Shown: positions 7,985-18,482, counted from the first letter of the stretch. The stretch is DNA of 64,000 nucleotides from Achromobacter sp. AONIH1 (GCF_002902905.1 NZ_CP026124.1:124001-188000); one strand, 5' to 3'. The notes: generated by a model from the letters alone, not told the origin. Program-made: numbers and translations.

Positions 7985-9492
7985 CCCCAGACCTGCCCGC
8001 CCGACCGGCATCCGCGCGCGTGCTGCGCGCGCTAGGCGCGGCGCTGCTGCCGCTGCTGGCGGGCGGCTGCCTGTCCATGGCGCCCGATTACCAGCGTCCC
8101 GCCGCACCGGTGCCCACGACCTATGAGCAGGCGCCCACGGCGGACGCCGAGACGCCGGCGGCGGCGACCGTCAACTGGCGCGACTACTACACCGACCCGA
8201 TCCTGCAAGACCTGATCGACAGCGCGCTGCGCAACAACCGCGACCTGCGCACGGCGCTGCTGCGCGTCGAGGAAGCGCGCGCGCTCTATGGCATCCAGCG
8301 CGCCGACCAGTTCCCCACGATAGGCGTGCAGGCCGACGGGTCGCGCGCCCGCGTGCCGGGCGACCTGAACCTGACGCGCCAGCCGCAGATCAGCAGCCAG
8401 TACCAGGTAGGCGTCGGCATGGCGAGCTGGGAGCTGGATTTCTGGGGCCGCGTGCGCAGCCTGAAGGACGCCGCGCTGCAAAACTACCTGGCCTCCGACG
8501 CCGCCGCCAGGGCCGCCACGCTCAGCCTCATCACGCAGGTGGCCGACGGCTACCTGACGCTGCGCGAGCTGGACGAACGCCTGGCGCTGACGCGCGCGAC
8601 CATTGCCTCGCGCGCCGAATCGCTGCGCATCTTCAAGCGCCGCTTCGAGGTCGGCGCGATCTCGCGGCTGGACCTGACCCAGGTGGAAACGCTGTGGCAG
8701 CAGGCCACGGCGCTGGGCGCGGACCTGGAACAGAGCCGCGCGGCGCAGGCCCACGCGCTGGCGCTGCTGGCGGGCGGCCCGCTGGCGCTGCCTCCGGCCG
8801 GCGCGCGGCTGGACGACGCCGCCGTCATGCGCGACCTGCCGGCGGGACTGCCGTCCGACCTGCTGGCCAGCCGCCCCGACATCGTCGCGGCCGAGCACCG
8901 TCTAAAAGCCGCCAACGCCAACATCGGCGCCGCCCGCGCCGCCTTCTTCCCGTCCATCACGCTGACCGGCGCCTACGGCACCGCCAGCGCCGAGCTGGAC
9001 GGCCTGTTCGACAGCGGCAGCCGCGCCTGGAGCTTCGCGCCGAAGCTGAGCCTGCCGATCTTCGACGCCGGCCGCCGCTCCGCCGCGCTGGACCTGGCCG
9101 AGACGCGCCGCGACCAGGCCGTGGCCGGCTACGAGAAAGCCATCCAGAGCGCTTTCCGCGACGTGTCCGATGCGCTGTCGGCGCGCCACTGGCTGGCCGA
9201 GCAGGTGGAGGTGTTGCGCGCCACCGTCGCCGCGCAGGGCGAGCGCGCCCGGCTGGCCCAGCTGCGCTACGACCACGGCGCCTCGCCCTACCTGGAAGTG
9301 CTGGACGCGCAACGCGACCTGCTGGCCGCGCAGCAGAAGCTGGTGCAGACGCGGCGCGCGCTGCTGTCCAGCCGCGTCGGCCTGTACGCGGCGCTGGGCG
9401 GCGGCACGCGCCCGCCTGCCCTGACCGAGACGCCCACCCCATCCGCCACACCCGCCGATGCCGCCTCGCCCGCGCCGGTTCGCGGCCAATAA
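7981..9492 (+). CDS. Outer-membrane efflux lipoprotein, NodT/OprM family
   Basis: 503 residues. A signal peptide ending in LLAGGC marks a lipid-anchored outer-membrane factor, and MAPDYQRP follows as in most NodT proteins. Two repeated OEP modules are visible (ASWELDFWGRVRSLKDAAL and PKLSLPIFDAGRRSAALDLA are the matching landmarks). As a trimer it would form the TolC-like exit duct for the adaptor and ABC transporter encoded immediately downstream. The ATG at 7981 overlaps the phaC stop by 4 nt; the upstream part of the open frame lies inside phaC. Recognition is firm; the exported substrate is unknown. Confidence 0.9.
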   Translation: MTPDLPARPASARVLRALGAALLPLLAGGCLSMAPDYQRPAAPVPTTYEQAPTADAETPAAATVNWRDYYTDPILQDLIDSALRNNRDLRTALLRVEEARALYGIQRADQFPTIGVQADGSRARVPGDLNLTRQPQISSQYQVGVGMASWELDFWGRVRSLKDAALQNYLASDAAARAATLSLITQVADGYLTLRELDERLALTRATIASRAESLRIFKRRFEVGAISRLDLTQVETLWQQATALGADLEQSRAAQAHALALLAGGPLALPPAGARLDDAAVMRDLPAGLPSDLLASRPDIVAAEHRLKAANANIGAARAAFFPSITLTGAYGTASAELDGLFDSGSRAWSFAPKLSLPIFDAGRRSAALDLAETRRDQAVAGYEKAIQSAFRDVSDALSARHWLAEQVEVLRATVAAQGERARLAQLRYDHGASPYLEVLDAQRDLLAAQQKLVQTRRALLSSRVGLYAALGGGTRPPALTETPTPSATPADAASPAPVRGQ

Positions 9493-9511
9493 ACCCGAAG
9501 GATCTCCTCCC

Positions 9512-10579
9512 ATGCGCATACCCGCCAAGAAACTGCTTCCCGCCCTGCTCGTCGTAGCCGTGGCTGGCGCCGGCTACCTGGGCTGGCGCCTGCTGGGCGA
9601 CCACGGCCCCGGCGAAGGCTTCATCAGCGGCAACGGCCGCATCGAAGCCACCGAGATCGATGTCGCCGCCAAGCTGCCCGGCCGCGTGCAGGACGTGCTG
9701 GTCAAGGAAGGCGACTTTGTCGCCGCCGGCCAGCCGCTGGCGCGCATGCAGGTCGATACCCTGTTGGCCCAGCGCGCCGAGGCCGTGGCCCAGCAGCAGC
9801 GCGCGATCAACGGCGTGGCCAGCGCCGCCGCCCAGACCGCGCAGCGCGAAAGCGACAAGCTGGCGGCCCAGGCCGTGGTGGCGCAGCGCGAGAGCGAGCT
9901 GGACGCCGCGCGCCGGCGCCTGGCGCGCTCCGAAACCTTATCGCGCGAAGGCGCCTCGTCGATCCAGGAACTGGACGACGACCGCGCCCGCGTGCGCAGC
10001 GTCCAGGCCGCCGTGCATGCCGCGCGCGCCCAGGTGACGGCCGCGGCCGCCGCCATCGAGGCCGCGCGCGCCGCCCAGGTGGGCGCGCAATCGGCGGTCG
10101 AGGCGGCGCAGGCCACGGTCGCGCGCATCGACGCCGACCTGGCCGACAGCGAGCTGCGCGCGCCGCGCGCCGGCCGCGTGCAGTATCGCGTGGCGCAACC
10201 GGGCGAAGTGCTGGGCGCGGGCGGCAAGGTGCTCAACATGGTCGACCTGGCCGACGTCTACATGACCTTCTTCCTGCCCGAGCAGGCCGCCGGCCGCGTG
10301 GCGCTCGGCCAGGACGTGCGCATCATCCTGGACGCCGCGCCGCAGTACGTCATTCCGGCCGCCGTGTCCTTCGTCGCCAGCACCGCCCAGTTCACGCCCA
10401 AGACGGTGGAAACCGCCAGCGAGCGGCAGAAGCTGATGTTCCGCGTGAAGGCCCAGATCAGTCCCGAGCTGCTGCACAAGCACCTGCAACAGGTCAAGAC
10501 CGGCCTGCCCGGCGTGGCCTGGATCAAGCTGGATGCCGGCGCGCAGTGGCCCGCCCAACTTGAAGTTCGGGTGCCCTGA
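9512..10579 (+). CDS. yhiI: HlyD/YhiI-type periplasmic adaptor
   Basis: 355 residues, the same size as E. coli YhiI. One N-terminal membrane anchor (about residues 9-27), then a biotinyl-lipoyl-like half ([29 protein letters not shown]), a long Ala/Gln/Arg-rich coiled coil (about 90-205), and the returning lipoyl half ([19 protein letters not shown]) plus a beta-barrel. It should bridge the RbbA/YhhJ ABC transporter to the outer-membrane factor encoded upstream. AAGGATCTCC lies just ahead of the ATG. Its stop overlaps the following ATG (TGATG). The gene order yhiI-rbbA-yhhJ matches E. coli. Confidence 0.88.
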   Translation: MRIPAKKLLPALLVVAVAGAGYLGWRLLGDHGPGEGFISGNGRIEATEIDVAAKLPGRVQDVLVKEGDFVAAGQPLARMQVDTLLAQRAEAVAQQQRAINGVASAAAQTAQRESDKLAAQAVVAQRESELDAARRRLARSETLSREGASSIQELDDDRARVRSVQAAVHAARAQVTAAAAAIEAARAAQVGAQSAVEAAQATVARIDADLADSELRAPRAGRVQYRVAQPGEVLGAGGKVLNMVDLADVYMTFFLPEQAAGRVALGQDVRIILDAAPQYVIPAAVSFVASTAQFTPKTVETASERQKLMFRVKAQISPELLHKHLQQVKTGLPGVAWIKLDAGAQWPAQLEVRVP

Positions 10580-13329
10580 TGGCCACGCAACCCGTCGTCC
10601 CCTCCGCCGCGCCGCCCGTCGCGTCGCTGGCCGGCGTCAGCCTGCGCTACGGCGAGGTGCTGGCGCTGGACGACGTGACGCTGGACGTGCCGGCGGGCCG
10701 CATGGTGGGCCTGATCGGCCCGGACGGCGTGGGCAAGTCCAGCCTGCTGTCGCTGGTGGCCGGCGCGCGCGCCGCGCAGGACGGGCGCGTGACGGTGCTG
10801 GGCGGCGACATGGCCGACGGCCGCCACCGTGACGCCGTCTGCCCGCGCATCGCCTACATGCCGCAGGGCCTGGGCAAGAACCTCTACCCGACCCTGTCGG
10901 TGGAAGAGAACCTGCAATTCTTCGGCCGGCTGTTCGGCCATGACGCGGCCGAGCGGCGCCGGCGCATCGACAGCCTGACGCGCAGCACCGGCATGGCGGC
11001 CTTCCTGTCGCGCCCGGCCGGCAAGCTGTCCGGCGGCATGAAGCAGAAGCTGGGGCTGTGCTGCGCGCTGATCCACGACCCGGACCTGCTGATCCTGGAC
11101 GAACCGACCACCGGCGTGGACCCGCTGGCGCGCGCGCAGTTCTGGGACCTGATCAACGCCATCCGCGCCGAGCGCCCCGCCATGAGCGTGATCGTGGCCA
11201 CGGCCTACATGGACGAGGCGCGGCGCTTCGACTGGTTGATCGCGCTGGACGACGGTCGCGTGCTGGCCCAGGACACACCCGCCGGGCTGCAGGCGCGCGG
11301 CCGCGCCGCCTCGCTGGAGGAAGCCTTCATCGCGCTCTTGCCCGAAGAGAAGCGCCGCGGCCACGAGCCGGTGCGCATCGTGCCGCTGGCGCTGGACGAC
11401 CAGGCCGAGATCGCCATTGAGGCGCGCGACCTGACCATGCGCTTCGGCGACTTCGTGGCCGTGGACCACGTCAACTTCCGCATCCGCAAGGGCGAGATCT
11501 TCGGCTTCCTGGGCTCGAACGGCTGCGGCAAGTCCACCACCATGAAGATGCTGACCGGCCTGCTGCCGGCCAGCGAGGGCCGCGCCTGGCTGTTCGGCCA
11601 GGAGGTCGATCCGAGGAACATCGACACGCGCCGCCGCGTCGGCTACATGTCGCAGGCCTTCTCGCTGTACGGCGAGCTGACGGTGGAACAGAACCTGGTG
11701 CTGCACGCCCGGCTGTTCCACGTGCCCGAGGCCGAGATTCCCGCGCGCGTGGACGAGATGGCCGCGCGCTTCAGCCTGGACGCGGTGCGCGACGCGCTGC
11801 CCGAGAACCTGCCCATGGGCGTGCGCCAGCGCCTGTCGCTGGCCGTGGCCATGGTGCACAAGCCCGAGCTGCTGATCCTGGACGAACCGACCTCGGGCGT
11901 GGACCCGGTGGCGCGCGACAACTTCTGGCGCCTCCTGATCGCGCTGGCGCGGCAGGACCAGGTCACGATCTTCATCTCCACGCACTTCATGAACGAGGCC
12001 GAGCGCTGCGACCGCATGTCGCTGATGCACGCGGGCCGCGTGCTGGTCAGCGCCTCGCCCGCCGAGATCACGCGCGAGCGCGGCGCGGCCACGCTGGAAG
12101 AGGCCTTTATCGCCTACCTGATCGACGCCGGCGCCGGCGCCAAGGCGGACGCGCCGGCCATCGAGGACGCCGCCGCCCAACCCGCCGCCCCCGTCGTCCA
12201 CCGTCGCTTCAGCCCGCAGCGCATGCTGAGCTATATGTGGCGCGAAGCGCTGGAGCTGCGGCGCGACCCGGTGCGCGCCACGCTGGCGCTGGCCGGCTCG
12301 CTGCTGTTGATGTTCGTCATCGGCTTCGGCATCAGCCTGGACGTGGAAGACCTGCGCTACGCGGTGATGGACCGCGACCAGACCGGGTTGAGCCAGAACT
12401 ACGCGCTGAACCTGTCCGGCTCGCGCTACTTCATCGAACATCGACCCGTAACGGACTACCAGGACATGGACGCGCGCATGCGCAGCGGCGAGCTGTCACT
12501 GGCCATCGAGATCCCGCAGGGCTTCGCCCGCGACGTGCAGCGCGGCAAGCCGGCGCAGATCGGCGTGTGGATCGACGGCGCCATGCCGCAGCGCGCCGAG
12601 ACCATCCGTGGCTACGTGCTGGGCATGCACCAGGGCTGGCTGGCGCAGCAGGCGCGCGAGCGCCTGGGCGTCTCCACGGCGGCCACCGCCAGCGTGGAGA
12701 CGCGCTTTCGCTACAACCCCGACGTGCGCAGCCTGCCGGCGATGGTGCCGGCCGTGATTCCGCTGCTGCTGCTCATGATGCCCGCCATGCTGACCGCGCT
12801 GGCGGTGGTGCGGGAGAAAGAGCTGGGCTCCATCATCAACCTGTACGTCACGCCGGTCACGCGGCTGGAATTCCTGCTGGGCAAACAGGCGCCCTATGTG
12901 GCGCTGGCCATGCTGAACTTCCTGCTGATGGCCTTGCTGGCGGTGACGGTGTTCGGCGTGCCGGTCACGGGCAGCTTCGCCACGCTGCTGCTGGCGGCGC
13001 TGATCTACAACGTGGTGGCCACCGCCATCGGCCTGCTGGCCTCGACCTTCACGCGCAGCCAGATCGCGGCGCTGTTCTTCACCATGATCGGCACGCTGGT
13101 GCCTGCGGTGCAGTTCGCCGGCCTGCTCACGCCGGTCGCCTCGCTGGAAGGCCTGGGCAAGCTGATCGGCCAGGTCTACCCGGCCACGCACATGCTCACC
13201 ATCAGCCGTGGCGTCTTCAGCAAGGCGCTGGACCTGTCCAACCTGCAGTCCTCGTTCTGGCCGCTGCTGGCGGCCATACCGGTGGCGCTGGGCGCGTCGG
13301 CGCTGCTGCTGCGCAAACAGGAGCGCTGA
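10579..13329 (+). CDS. rbbA: RbbA-like fused tandem ABC ATPase and ABC-2 permease
   Basis: 916 residues, matching E. coli RbbA (911). The first ATPase has Walker A GPDGVGKS (47-54), signature LSGGMKQ (150-156) and Walker B LLILDEP (170-176). The second has Walker [10 protein letters not shown] (about 311-319) and [13 protein letters not shown] (about 430-442); its signature segment is degenerate (MGVRQRLS in place of LSGG). An ABC-2 membrane part follows from about residue 560, with one helix, a large periplasmic loop, and five more helices to the end. The E. coli protein was named for ribosome-associated ATPase activity, but the fusion, the partners and the neighbouring adaptor and outer-membrane genes fit an exporter. 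Substrate unknown. Confidence 0.9.
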   Translation: MATQPVVPSAAPPVASLAGVSLRYGEVLALDDVTLDVPAGRMVGLIGPDGVGKSSLLSLVAGARAAQDGRVTVLGGDMADGRHRDAVCPRIAYMPQGLGKNLYPTLSVEENLQFFGRLFGHDAAERRRRIDSLTRSTGMAAFLSRPAGKLSGGMKQKLGLCCALIHDPDLLILDEPTTGVDPLARAQFWDLINAIRAERPAMSVIVATAYMDEARRFDWLIALDDGRVLAQDTPAGLQARGRAASLEEAFIALLPEEKRRGHEPVRIVPLALDDQAEIAIEARDLTMRFGDFVAVDHVNFRIRKGEIFGFLGSNGCGKSTTMKMLTGLLPASEGRAWLFGQEVDPRNIDTRRRVGYMSQAFSLYGELTVEQNLVLHARLFHVPEAEIPARVDEMAARFSLDAVRDALPENLPMGVRQRLSLAVAMVHKPELLILDEPTSGVDPVARDNFWRLLIALARQDQVTIFISTHFMNEAERCDRMSLMHAGRVLVSASPAEITRERGAATLEEAFIAYLIDAGAGAKADAPAIEDAAAQPAAPVVHRRFSPQRMLSYMWREALELRRDPVRATLALAGSLLLMFVIGFGISLDVEDLRYAVMDRDQTGLSQNYALNLSGSRYFIEHRPVTDYQDMDARMRSGELSLAIEIPQGFARDVQRGKPAQIGVWIDGAMPQRAETIRGYVLGMHQGWLAQQARERLGVSTAATASVETRFRYNPDVRSLPAMVPAVIPLLLLMMPAMLTALAVVREKELGSIINLYVTPVTRLEFLLGKQAPYVALAMLNFLLMALLAVTVFGVPVTGSFATLLLAALIYNVVATAIGLLASTFTRSQIAALFFTMIGTLVPAVQFAGLLTPVASLEGLGKLIGQVYPATHMLTISRGVFSKALDLSNLQSSFWPLLAAIPVALGASALLLRKQER

Positions 13330-13330
13330 A

Positions 13331-14455
13331 ATGCGGCACTGGTCCAATATCTGGCGACTGGGCGTGAAGGAACTGTGGAGCCTGGCGCGCGACCCGATGA
13401 TGCTGATCCTGATCACGGTGTCGTTCACGCTGATGATCTACACGGCCGCCACCGCCGTGCCCGAGTCGCTGCACAACGCCGCCATCGCCGTGGTCGACGA
13501 GGACGGCTCGCCGCTGTCGGCGCGCATCGTCTCGGCCTTCTACCCTCCGCACTTCACGCGCCCGGCGATGGTGACGCCGGCGCAGGCCGACGCCGGCATG
13601 GACGCCGGCCGCTACACCTTCGCGCTGAACATCCCGCCCGACTTCCAGCGCGACGTGCTGGCCGGCCGGCCGGCGCAGATCCAGCTCAATGTGGACGCCA
13701 CCCGCATGAGCCAGGCCTTCACCGGCAGCAACTACATCCAGCAGATCGTCGCCGACGAGATCAACGAGTTCGCGCGCCGCTACCGCGCCAGCGCCGAGCC
13801 GCCGGTGGGCCTGGCGGTGCGCATGCGCTTCAACCCCAACCTGACCCAGGCCTGGTTCGGCGCGCTGATGGAGATCATCAACAACGTCACCATGCTGTCC
13901 ATCATCCTGACCGGCGCCGCGCTGATCCGCGAGCGCGAGCACGGCACCATCGAACACCTGCTTGTCATGCCGGTGACACCGACGGAGATCATGGTCGCCA
14001 AAGTGTGGTCGATGGGGCTGGTCGTACTGGCGTCGGCCGCGCTATCGTTGACGTTCATCGTGCGCGGGCTGCTGCAAGTGCCGATAGAAGGGTCCGTCGC
14101 CCTGTTCCTGGCCGGCGCGGCCCTGCACCTGTTCGCCACCACCTCGATGGGCATCTTCATGGCCACGCTGGCGCGCAGCATGCCGCAATTCGGCATGCTG
14201 CTGGTGCTGGTGCTGCTGCCCTTGCAGATGCTGTCGGGCGGCACCACGCCGCGCGAGAGCATGCCCCAGTTCGTGCAGGACATCATGCTGGCCGCGCCCA
14301 CCACGCATTTCGTGGAGCTAGGCCAGGCCATTCTCTACCGGGGCGCGGGAATCGACGTCGTCTGGAAACCCTTCCTCGCCCTGGCGCTGATCGGCACCGC
14401 GCTGTTCATGTTCTCGCTGGCCCGCTTTCGCAAGACCCTCAGCCAGATGGCTTGA
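13331..14455 (+). CDS. yhhJ: ABC-2 type exporter permease, YhhJ-like
   Basis: 374 residues. One N-terminal membrane helix (about 24-42), a large extracytoplasmic domain (about 43-175), then five helices, with the ABC-2 landmark LIREREHGTIEHLLVMPVTPTEIM preceding the second cluster. E. coli YhhJ has the same length and stands in the same position after rbbA. It probably pairs with the permease half of RbbA to complete the membrane pore. The ATG follows the rbbA stop by one base. The next gene (phasin) begins 45 nt later with no terminator in between, so the operon continues. Confidence 0.88.
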   Translation: MRHWSNIWRLGVKELWSLARDPMMLILITVSFTLMIYTAATAVPESLHNAAIAVVDEDGSPLSARIVSAFYPPHFTRPAMVTPAQADAGMDAGRYTFALNIPPDFQRDVLAGRPAQIQLNVDATRMSQAFTGSNYIQQIVADEINEFARRYRASAEPPVGLAVRMRFNPNLTQAWFGALMEIINNVTMLSIILTGAALIREREHGTIEHLLVMPVTPTEIMVAKVWSMGLVVLASAALSLTFIVRGLLQVPIEGSVALFLAGAALHLFATTSMGIFMATLARSMPQFGMLLVLVLLPLQMLSGGTTPRESMPQFVQDIMLAAPTTHFVELGQAILYRGAGIDVVWKPFLALALIGTALFMFSLARFRKTLSQMA

Positions 14456-14500
14456 GGCCAAGTATTCGTTGCCCCTTACCACGACACTTTAAAAGGACGG

Positions 14501-14971
14501 ATGATGAAGAAAACGACAGCCTCCACGCCCACGGGTCTGTTCGGCGCCAACGCCGCGTGCTGCCAGCGACTCGCCCTGCTGGCCCAGCAAAGCCAGCAGC
14601 GCTGGCTAGCGCTGGGCCAACGCCTGTACGGCGGCGCCGCCGCCGAGTACCTGTCCACCCTGGCCCCGCTCAAGGCGTCCGGCAACTGGCAGGAAATCGC
14701 GCCAGCGCTGGGCGAGGTCACCCGCAAGCAATGGCAGGCCCAGCTGGAAGCCAGCAAGGCCCTCACCCATGCCGCGCTCGAGGAGCAGGCCGCGCTGGCG
14801 GCCGGCTGGAGCGAGGCCATGAACGGCTGGCTGCATGACGCCGCCGGCGCCGCCACCGGCCTGGCCGCCACGCCCGTGACGCAGTTCTGGTCCAACATGT
14901 CCGACCAGGTGGCCAGCGCCTGCGGCGCGATGCGCGAAGCCACGCAGGCGGGAGCCCGACATGGCCAATGA
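14501..14971 (+). CDS. Phasin-family PHA granule protein
   Basis: 156 residues, almost all predicted amphipathic helix, with the phasin-like segments NAACCQRLALLAQQSQQRWL and WSNMSDQVASACGAMREAT. Phasins coat polyhydroxyalkanoate granules and control their number and size. The gene sits between the exporter permease and the acetoacetyl-CoA reductase gene, overlapping the latter by 11 nt, which supports the assignment. It contains an unusual CC pair near residue 20. The start is one of two adjacent ATGs (14501, 14504) after AAAAGGACGG. Confidence 0.78.
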   Translation: MMKKTTASTPTGLFGANAACCQRLALLAQQSQQRWLALGQRLYGGAAAEYLSTLAPLKASGNWQEIAPALGEVTRKQWQAQLEASKALTHAALEEQAALAAGWSEAMNGWLHDAAGAATGLAATPVTQFWSNMSDQVASACGAMREATQAGARHGQ

Positions 14972-15722
14972 CGCTTCCCGCCAAGCACGCACCGCGCTGG
15001 TGACCGGCGGCACTGGCTGCCTGGGCCGCGCCATCGCCATCGCGCTGCATGATGCCGGCCACCAGGTCCTGGTGACGTATCACCGCAGCGCGGCCGCCGC
15101 CCGCGCCTGGCAGGACGAACAGGCCGGGCTGGGCCGCGACTTCACGCTGTATCAGGTCGACGTGGCCGATAACGCAGCGTGCCAGGCGCTGGTCCGCCAG
15201 CTGGAACAGGACGGCCGGCAGGTCGACATCCTGGTCAACAACGCCGGCATCACGCGCGACGCCAGCCTGCGCAAGATGCGCTACGAGGACTGGACCGAGG
15301 TGATGCGCAGCAACCTGGACTCGATGTTCAACATGACCCAACCGCTATGCGGGGCCATGTCGGATCGGGGCTGGGGACGTATCGTCAACATCTCGTCGGT
15401 CAACGGCAGCAAGGGCGCGTTCGGCCAGGCCAACTACGCGGCGTCCAAGGCCGGCATCCACGGCTTCACCAAGTCGCTGGCGCTGGAGCTGGCCAGGAAG
15501 GGCGTGACGGTGAACACCATCTCGCCCGGCTACCTGGCCACCAGCATGGTCAAGGCCGTGCCGGAAGAGGTGCTGAAGGAGAAGATCCTGCCGCAGATCC
15601 CGCTGGGCCGGCTGGGCGAGCCGGACGAGGTGGCGGCGCTGGTGGCCTTCGTCTGCAGCGACGCGGCCGCGTTCATGACGGGTAGCAACATCGCCATGAA
15701 CGGCGGTCAGCACATGTATTGA
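14961..15722 (+). CDS. phaB: Acetoacetyl-CoA reductase (short-chain dehydrogenase)
   Basis: 253 residues with the classical SDR layout: coenzyme loop TGGTGCLG (15-22), NNAG at 93-96, catalytic Ser146, Tyr159 and Lys163, and the PhaB-like segments SNLDSMFNMTQP and YLATSMVKAVPEE. It reduces acetoacetyl-CoA to (R)-3-hydroxybutyryl-CoA, normally with NADPH, which is the substrate of the PhaC encoded at the head of the same operon. The glycine loop has Thr-Gly-Cys where most PhaB proteins have Met-Gly-Gly. FabG-type activity on acyl-ACP is the main alternative, but the context favours PhaB. No T-rich terminator is seen in the 24 nt before the convergent LysR gene. Confidence 0.88.
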   Translation: MANDASRQARTALVTGGTGCLGRAIAIALHDAGHQVLVTYHRSAAAARAWQDEQAGLGRDFTLYQVDVADNAACQALVRQLEQDGRQVDILVNNAGITRDASLRKMRYEDWTEVMRSNLDSMFNMTQPLCGAMSDRGWGRIVNISSVNGSKGAFGQANYAASKAGIHGFTKSLALELARKGVTVNTISPGYLATSMVKAVPEEVLKEKILPQIPLGRLGEPDEVAALVAFVCSDAAAFMTGSNIAMNGGQHMY

Positions 15723-15746
15723 GCGCCGCCTCTGCCCGCCCGCGCC

Positions 15747-16643
15747 TCAGGGCCCGGGCGGGCCCAGTTCCTCGACCAGGAAATCGATGAAGGCGCGCAC
15801 CTTGGCCACCATGTGGCGGCGCGACGGATACACCACGTAGATGTCGGTCTGCACCGGCCGCCAGTCGTCCAGCACGGCGCGCAACGCGCCGCTCGCCAGA
15901 TCGTCCTGCACATACACGCGCGGCACCAGGCTCAGGCCGAAGCCGGCGCGCAGGGCATCGCGCACCGCCAGGCTGGAGCCGACCTTGTAGCGCCCCCGCA
16001 CCGGCACGCGCTGGGTCTGCCCCGCGCGCTGGAAGGTCCATTCGTCGGCATGGCCCGACAGCGTGAACTGCACGCACTCATGGCCGCGCAGGTCAGCCGG
16101 CGATGCCGGTTCGCCATGACGCGCCAGATAGGCAGGCGCGGCGCACAGCACATGCTCCAGGGTCATCAGCCGGCGCGCCACCAGACTGGAATCCTCCAGC
16201 CGGTCCGTGCCGCGTATCGCCAGGTCGTAGCCTTCCTTGACGATGTCCACGCGCCGGTCTTCCAGGTTCAGGTCCAGCGACAGGTCCGGATGGCGCGCCA
16301 GGAAGGCGGGAATCGCGGTGGACAGGCGCGTCAGCGTGAAGGACATGGGCGCGCTGACGCGCAGCGTGCCCGTGGGCGCGGATTGCAGCGGCCCGAGCGA
16401 CTGCTCGGCCTCGCGCAGCTCGTCCAGGATGCGCGCGACCTGCTCGTAGTAGCGCGTGCCCGCCTCGGTCAGGCTCATGCGCCGCGTGGTGCGATTCAGC
16501 AGGCGCGCCGCGACGTGGGCCTCGAGTTCGGCGATGTTCTTGCTGACGGCGGCGGGCGACAGGCCGAGCTGCCGCGACGCGGCGGCGAAGCCGCCCTGCT
16601 CCACCACTTGCCGGAATACCCGCAGCGCGGTCAGATGGTCCAC
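15747..16643 (-). CDS. LysR-family regulator, divergent from an EamA exporter
   Basis: 298 residues. N-terminal winged helix with VVEQGGFAAASRQLGLSPAA and AARLLNRTTRRMSLTEAG, then a LysR substrate-binding domain (about 90-295). It belongs to the common group beginning MDHLTALRVFRQVVEQG. Divergent orientation to the EamA transporter, with a shared 160-bp intergenic region holding a palindrome, suggests that it activates or represses that exporter and itself. Effector unknown. Confidence 0.9.
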   Translation of the reverse strand: MDHLTALRVFRQVVEQGGFAAASRQLGLSPAAVSKNIAELEAHVAARLLNRTTRRMSLTEAGTRYYEQVARILDELREAEQSLGPLQSAPTGTLRVSAPMSFTLTRLSTAIPAFLARHPDLSLDLNLEDRRVDIVKEGYDLAIRGTDRLEDSSLVARRLMTLEHVLCAAPAYLARHGEPASPADLRGHECVQFTLSGHADEWTFQRAGQTQRVPVRGRYKVGSSLAVRDALRAGFGLSLVPRVYVQDDLASGALRAVLDDWRPVQTDIYVVYPSRRHMVAKVRAFIDFLVEELGPPGP

Positions 16644-16677
16644 GGATTATTTACCTTTGGTGAACGATATCGCGATC

Positions 16678-16691
16678 ATAATGGCCATTAT
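16678..16691. promoter_or_regulatory. Palindrome in the LysR/EamA intergenic region
   Basis: ATAATGGCCATTAT is a perfect 14-bp palindrome located 35 bp from the lysR start and 113 bp from the EamA start, in an AT-richer part of the spacer. LysR proteins typically bind imperfect dyads containing T-N11-A in such divergent promoters, so this is the natural candidate site. No experimental support. Confidence 0.45.
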
Positions 16692-16803
16692 CACGAAGCA
16701 GGAATTCAATTAGCCTTCCGGTCATGACGCCAAGGCGCCGCACGCACGGTCCTGGATCTCCCCGAAACCCTCAACGGACACCGGCCCGGGCCGCTGCCAG
16801 GAC

Positions 16804-17694
16804 ATGACCACGAACCGCAGTTCCGACCTCCTGCTCACCTCGGCCGCGCCGGCAATCTGGGGCAGCACCTACGTGGTGACGACGCTGATGTTGCCGCCCG
16901 GCATTCCCCTGACCGTGGCCATGCTGCGCGCGCTGCCCGCCGGCCTGCTGCTGCTGTTGTTCGTGCGCCAGCTGCCCCAGGGCGTCTGGTGGCCGCGCGT
17001 GTTCCTACTGGGCGCGCTGAACTTCTCGGTGTTCTGGGCCATGCTGTTCGTGGCCGCCTACCGCCTGCCCGGCGGCGTGGCGGCGACGCTGGGCGCGATC
17101 CAGCCGCTGCTGGTGATCGCGCTGGCGCGGCTGCTGCTGGGCGCGCCGGTGCGCGGCCTGGCGGTGCTGGCGGCGGCCGCCGGCCTGGGCGGCGTGGCGC
17201 TGCTGGTGCTCACGCCCAAGGCGGCGCTGGATCCGGTCGGCGTGGTCGCCGGCCTGGCCAGCGCCGCGTCCATGGCGCTGGGCACGGTGCTCAGTCGCCG
17301 CTGGCAACCGCCCGTGTCGGCGCTGACCTTCACGTCCTGGCAATTGACGGCCGGCGGCATCCTGCTGGCGCCGGCCGCCCTGCTGGCCGAGCCCGCGCTG
17401 CCCGCGTTCAGCCTGCTGAACGTGGCCGGCATCGCCTACCTGGGCCTGATCGGCGCCGCGCTCACTTATGTGCTGTGGTTTCGCGGCGTGGCGCGGCTGG
17501 AACCGGCCGTGGTGTCCTCGCTGGGCTTTCTCAGCCCAGTGACGGCCGTGCTGCTGGGTTGGGGCGTGCTGGGCCAGAGCCTGAGCGCCGCCCAATTGGT
17601 CGGCATGGCGGTGGTGGTGGCCAGCGTCTGGCTGAGCCAGCGCGCCCAGCGCATGGCGCCCGCGCCGGCGACGCCGCGCCGCGCGCCGGGCTGA
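16804..17694 (+). CDS. EamA/DMT-family exporter (PecM/YedA-like)
   Basis: 296 residues with ten hydrophobic helices in two five-helix halves, the EamA duplication. Landmarks are [13 protein letters not shown] near the N-terminus, [20 protein letters not shown] closing the first half, and [16 protein letters not shown] in the second. Members of this superfamily export amino acids, dyes or drugs by exchange or proton antiport; the specific substrate cannot be read from sequence. The adjacent divergent LysR is the likely regulator. The C-terminus is a short basic, Pro-rich tail. Confidence 0.87.
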   Translation: MTTNRSSDLLLTSAAPAIWGSTYVVTTLMLPPGIPLTVAMLRALPAGLLLLLFVRQLPQGVWWPRVFLLGALNFSVFWAMLFVAAYRLPGGVAATLGAIQPLLVIALARLLLGAPVRGLAVLAAAAGLGGVALLVLTPKAALDPVGVVAGLASAASMALGTVLSRRWQPPVSALTFTSWQLTAGGILLAPAALLAEPALPAFSLLNVAGIAYLGLIGAALTYVLWFRGVARLEPAVVSSLGFLSPVTAVLLGWGVLGQSLSAAQLVGMAVVVASVWLSQRAQRMAPAPATPRRAPG

Positions 17695-17795
17695 GACCGC
17701 ATGTGTATGCATAGGTAAATCCGGCAGTCAGCGCGATGGCGGGCGCGGCCGGCTTGCTGCATGATCGGACTCCCATCCATCCCGGGAGACTCCCA

Positions 17796-18482
17796 ATGAG
17801 CAGCAAACCCACCATCATCCTGGTCCACGGTTTCTGGGGCGGCGCCGCCCATTGGAGCCGGGTGATCCTGGAACTGTCGCGCCTGGGCCACGCCGGCCTG
17901 CACGCCGTCGAGCTGCCGCTGACCTCGCTGGCGGACGACGCCGAACGGCTGCGCAAGATGATCGCCCAGCAGCCTGGCCCGGTGCTGCTGGCCGGCCATT
18001 CCTACGGCGGCGCCGTCATCACCGAGGCCGGCAACCAGCCCAACGTCACGGGCCTGGTCTACATCGCCGCCTTCGCGCCCGACGCCGGCGAAAGCGCGGG
18101 CGGCCTGACCCAGCAGCGCCCGCCCGCCGCCGCGCCCCACCTGGCGCCCGACAGCGACGGCTACCTGTGGCTGCGCGCCGACAAGTTCCACGAAAGCTTC
18201 TGCCAGGACCTGAGCGCCGACGACGCGCTGGTCATGGCCGTGACGCAGAAGGCGCCGCTGGCCTCGGCCTTCGGCACCACGGTGACCCGGCCGGCCTGGC
18301 GCGACAAACCGAGCTGGCACCAGATCTCCAGCCAGGACCGCATGATCACGCCCGAGAACCAGACCTGGATGTCCGGCCGCCTGAACGCGCGCAAGGTCAT
18401 CACGCTGGACGCCAGCCACGCATCGCTCGCCTCGCGCGCACCCGAAGTAGCAGCGCTGATCGACGAGGCGGCGCGCGCCTGA
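17796..18482 (+). CDS. Alpha/beta hydrolase
   Basis: 228 residues. HGFWGGAAHW at the N-terminus supplies the oxyanion region; GHSYGG carries the nucleophilic serine (about residue 70); a His near the end (DASHASLASRAPEVA) completes the triad, with the acidic member probably in the QDRMITPE segment. The overall form matches the small RsbQ/salicylate-esterase-like hydrolases often annotated in Alcaligenaceae. GGGAGA lies 9 nt ahead of the ATG. Substrate unknown. It is followed by a strong terminator, so it is a separate unit from the oxidase genes. Confidence 0.85.
   Translation: MSSKPTIILVHGFWGGAAHWSRVILELSRLGHAGLHAVELPLTSLADDAERLRKMIAQQPGPVLLAGHSYGGAVITEAGNQPNVTGLVYIAAFAPDAGESAGGLTQQRPPAAAPHLAPDSDGYLWLRADKFHESFCQDLSADDALVMAVTQKAPLASAFGTTVTRPAWRDKPSWHQISSQDRMITPENQTWMSGRLNARKVITLDASHASLASRAPEVAALIDEAARA

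Noticed and set aside
10258..12441. A 727-codon minus-strand frame opposite yhiI and rbbA
   Set aside because: Shadow of the real coding strand; composition dominated by His, Gln, Arg and Ala with no motifs.
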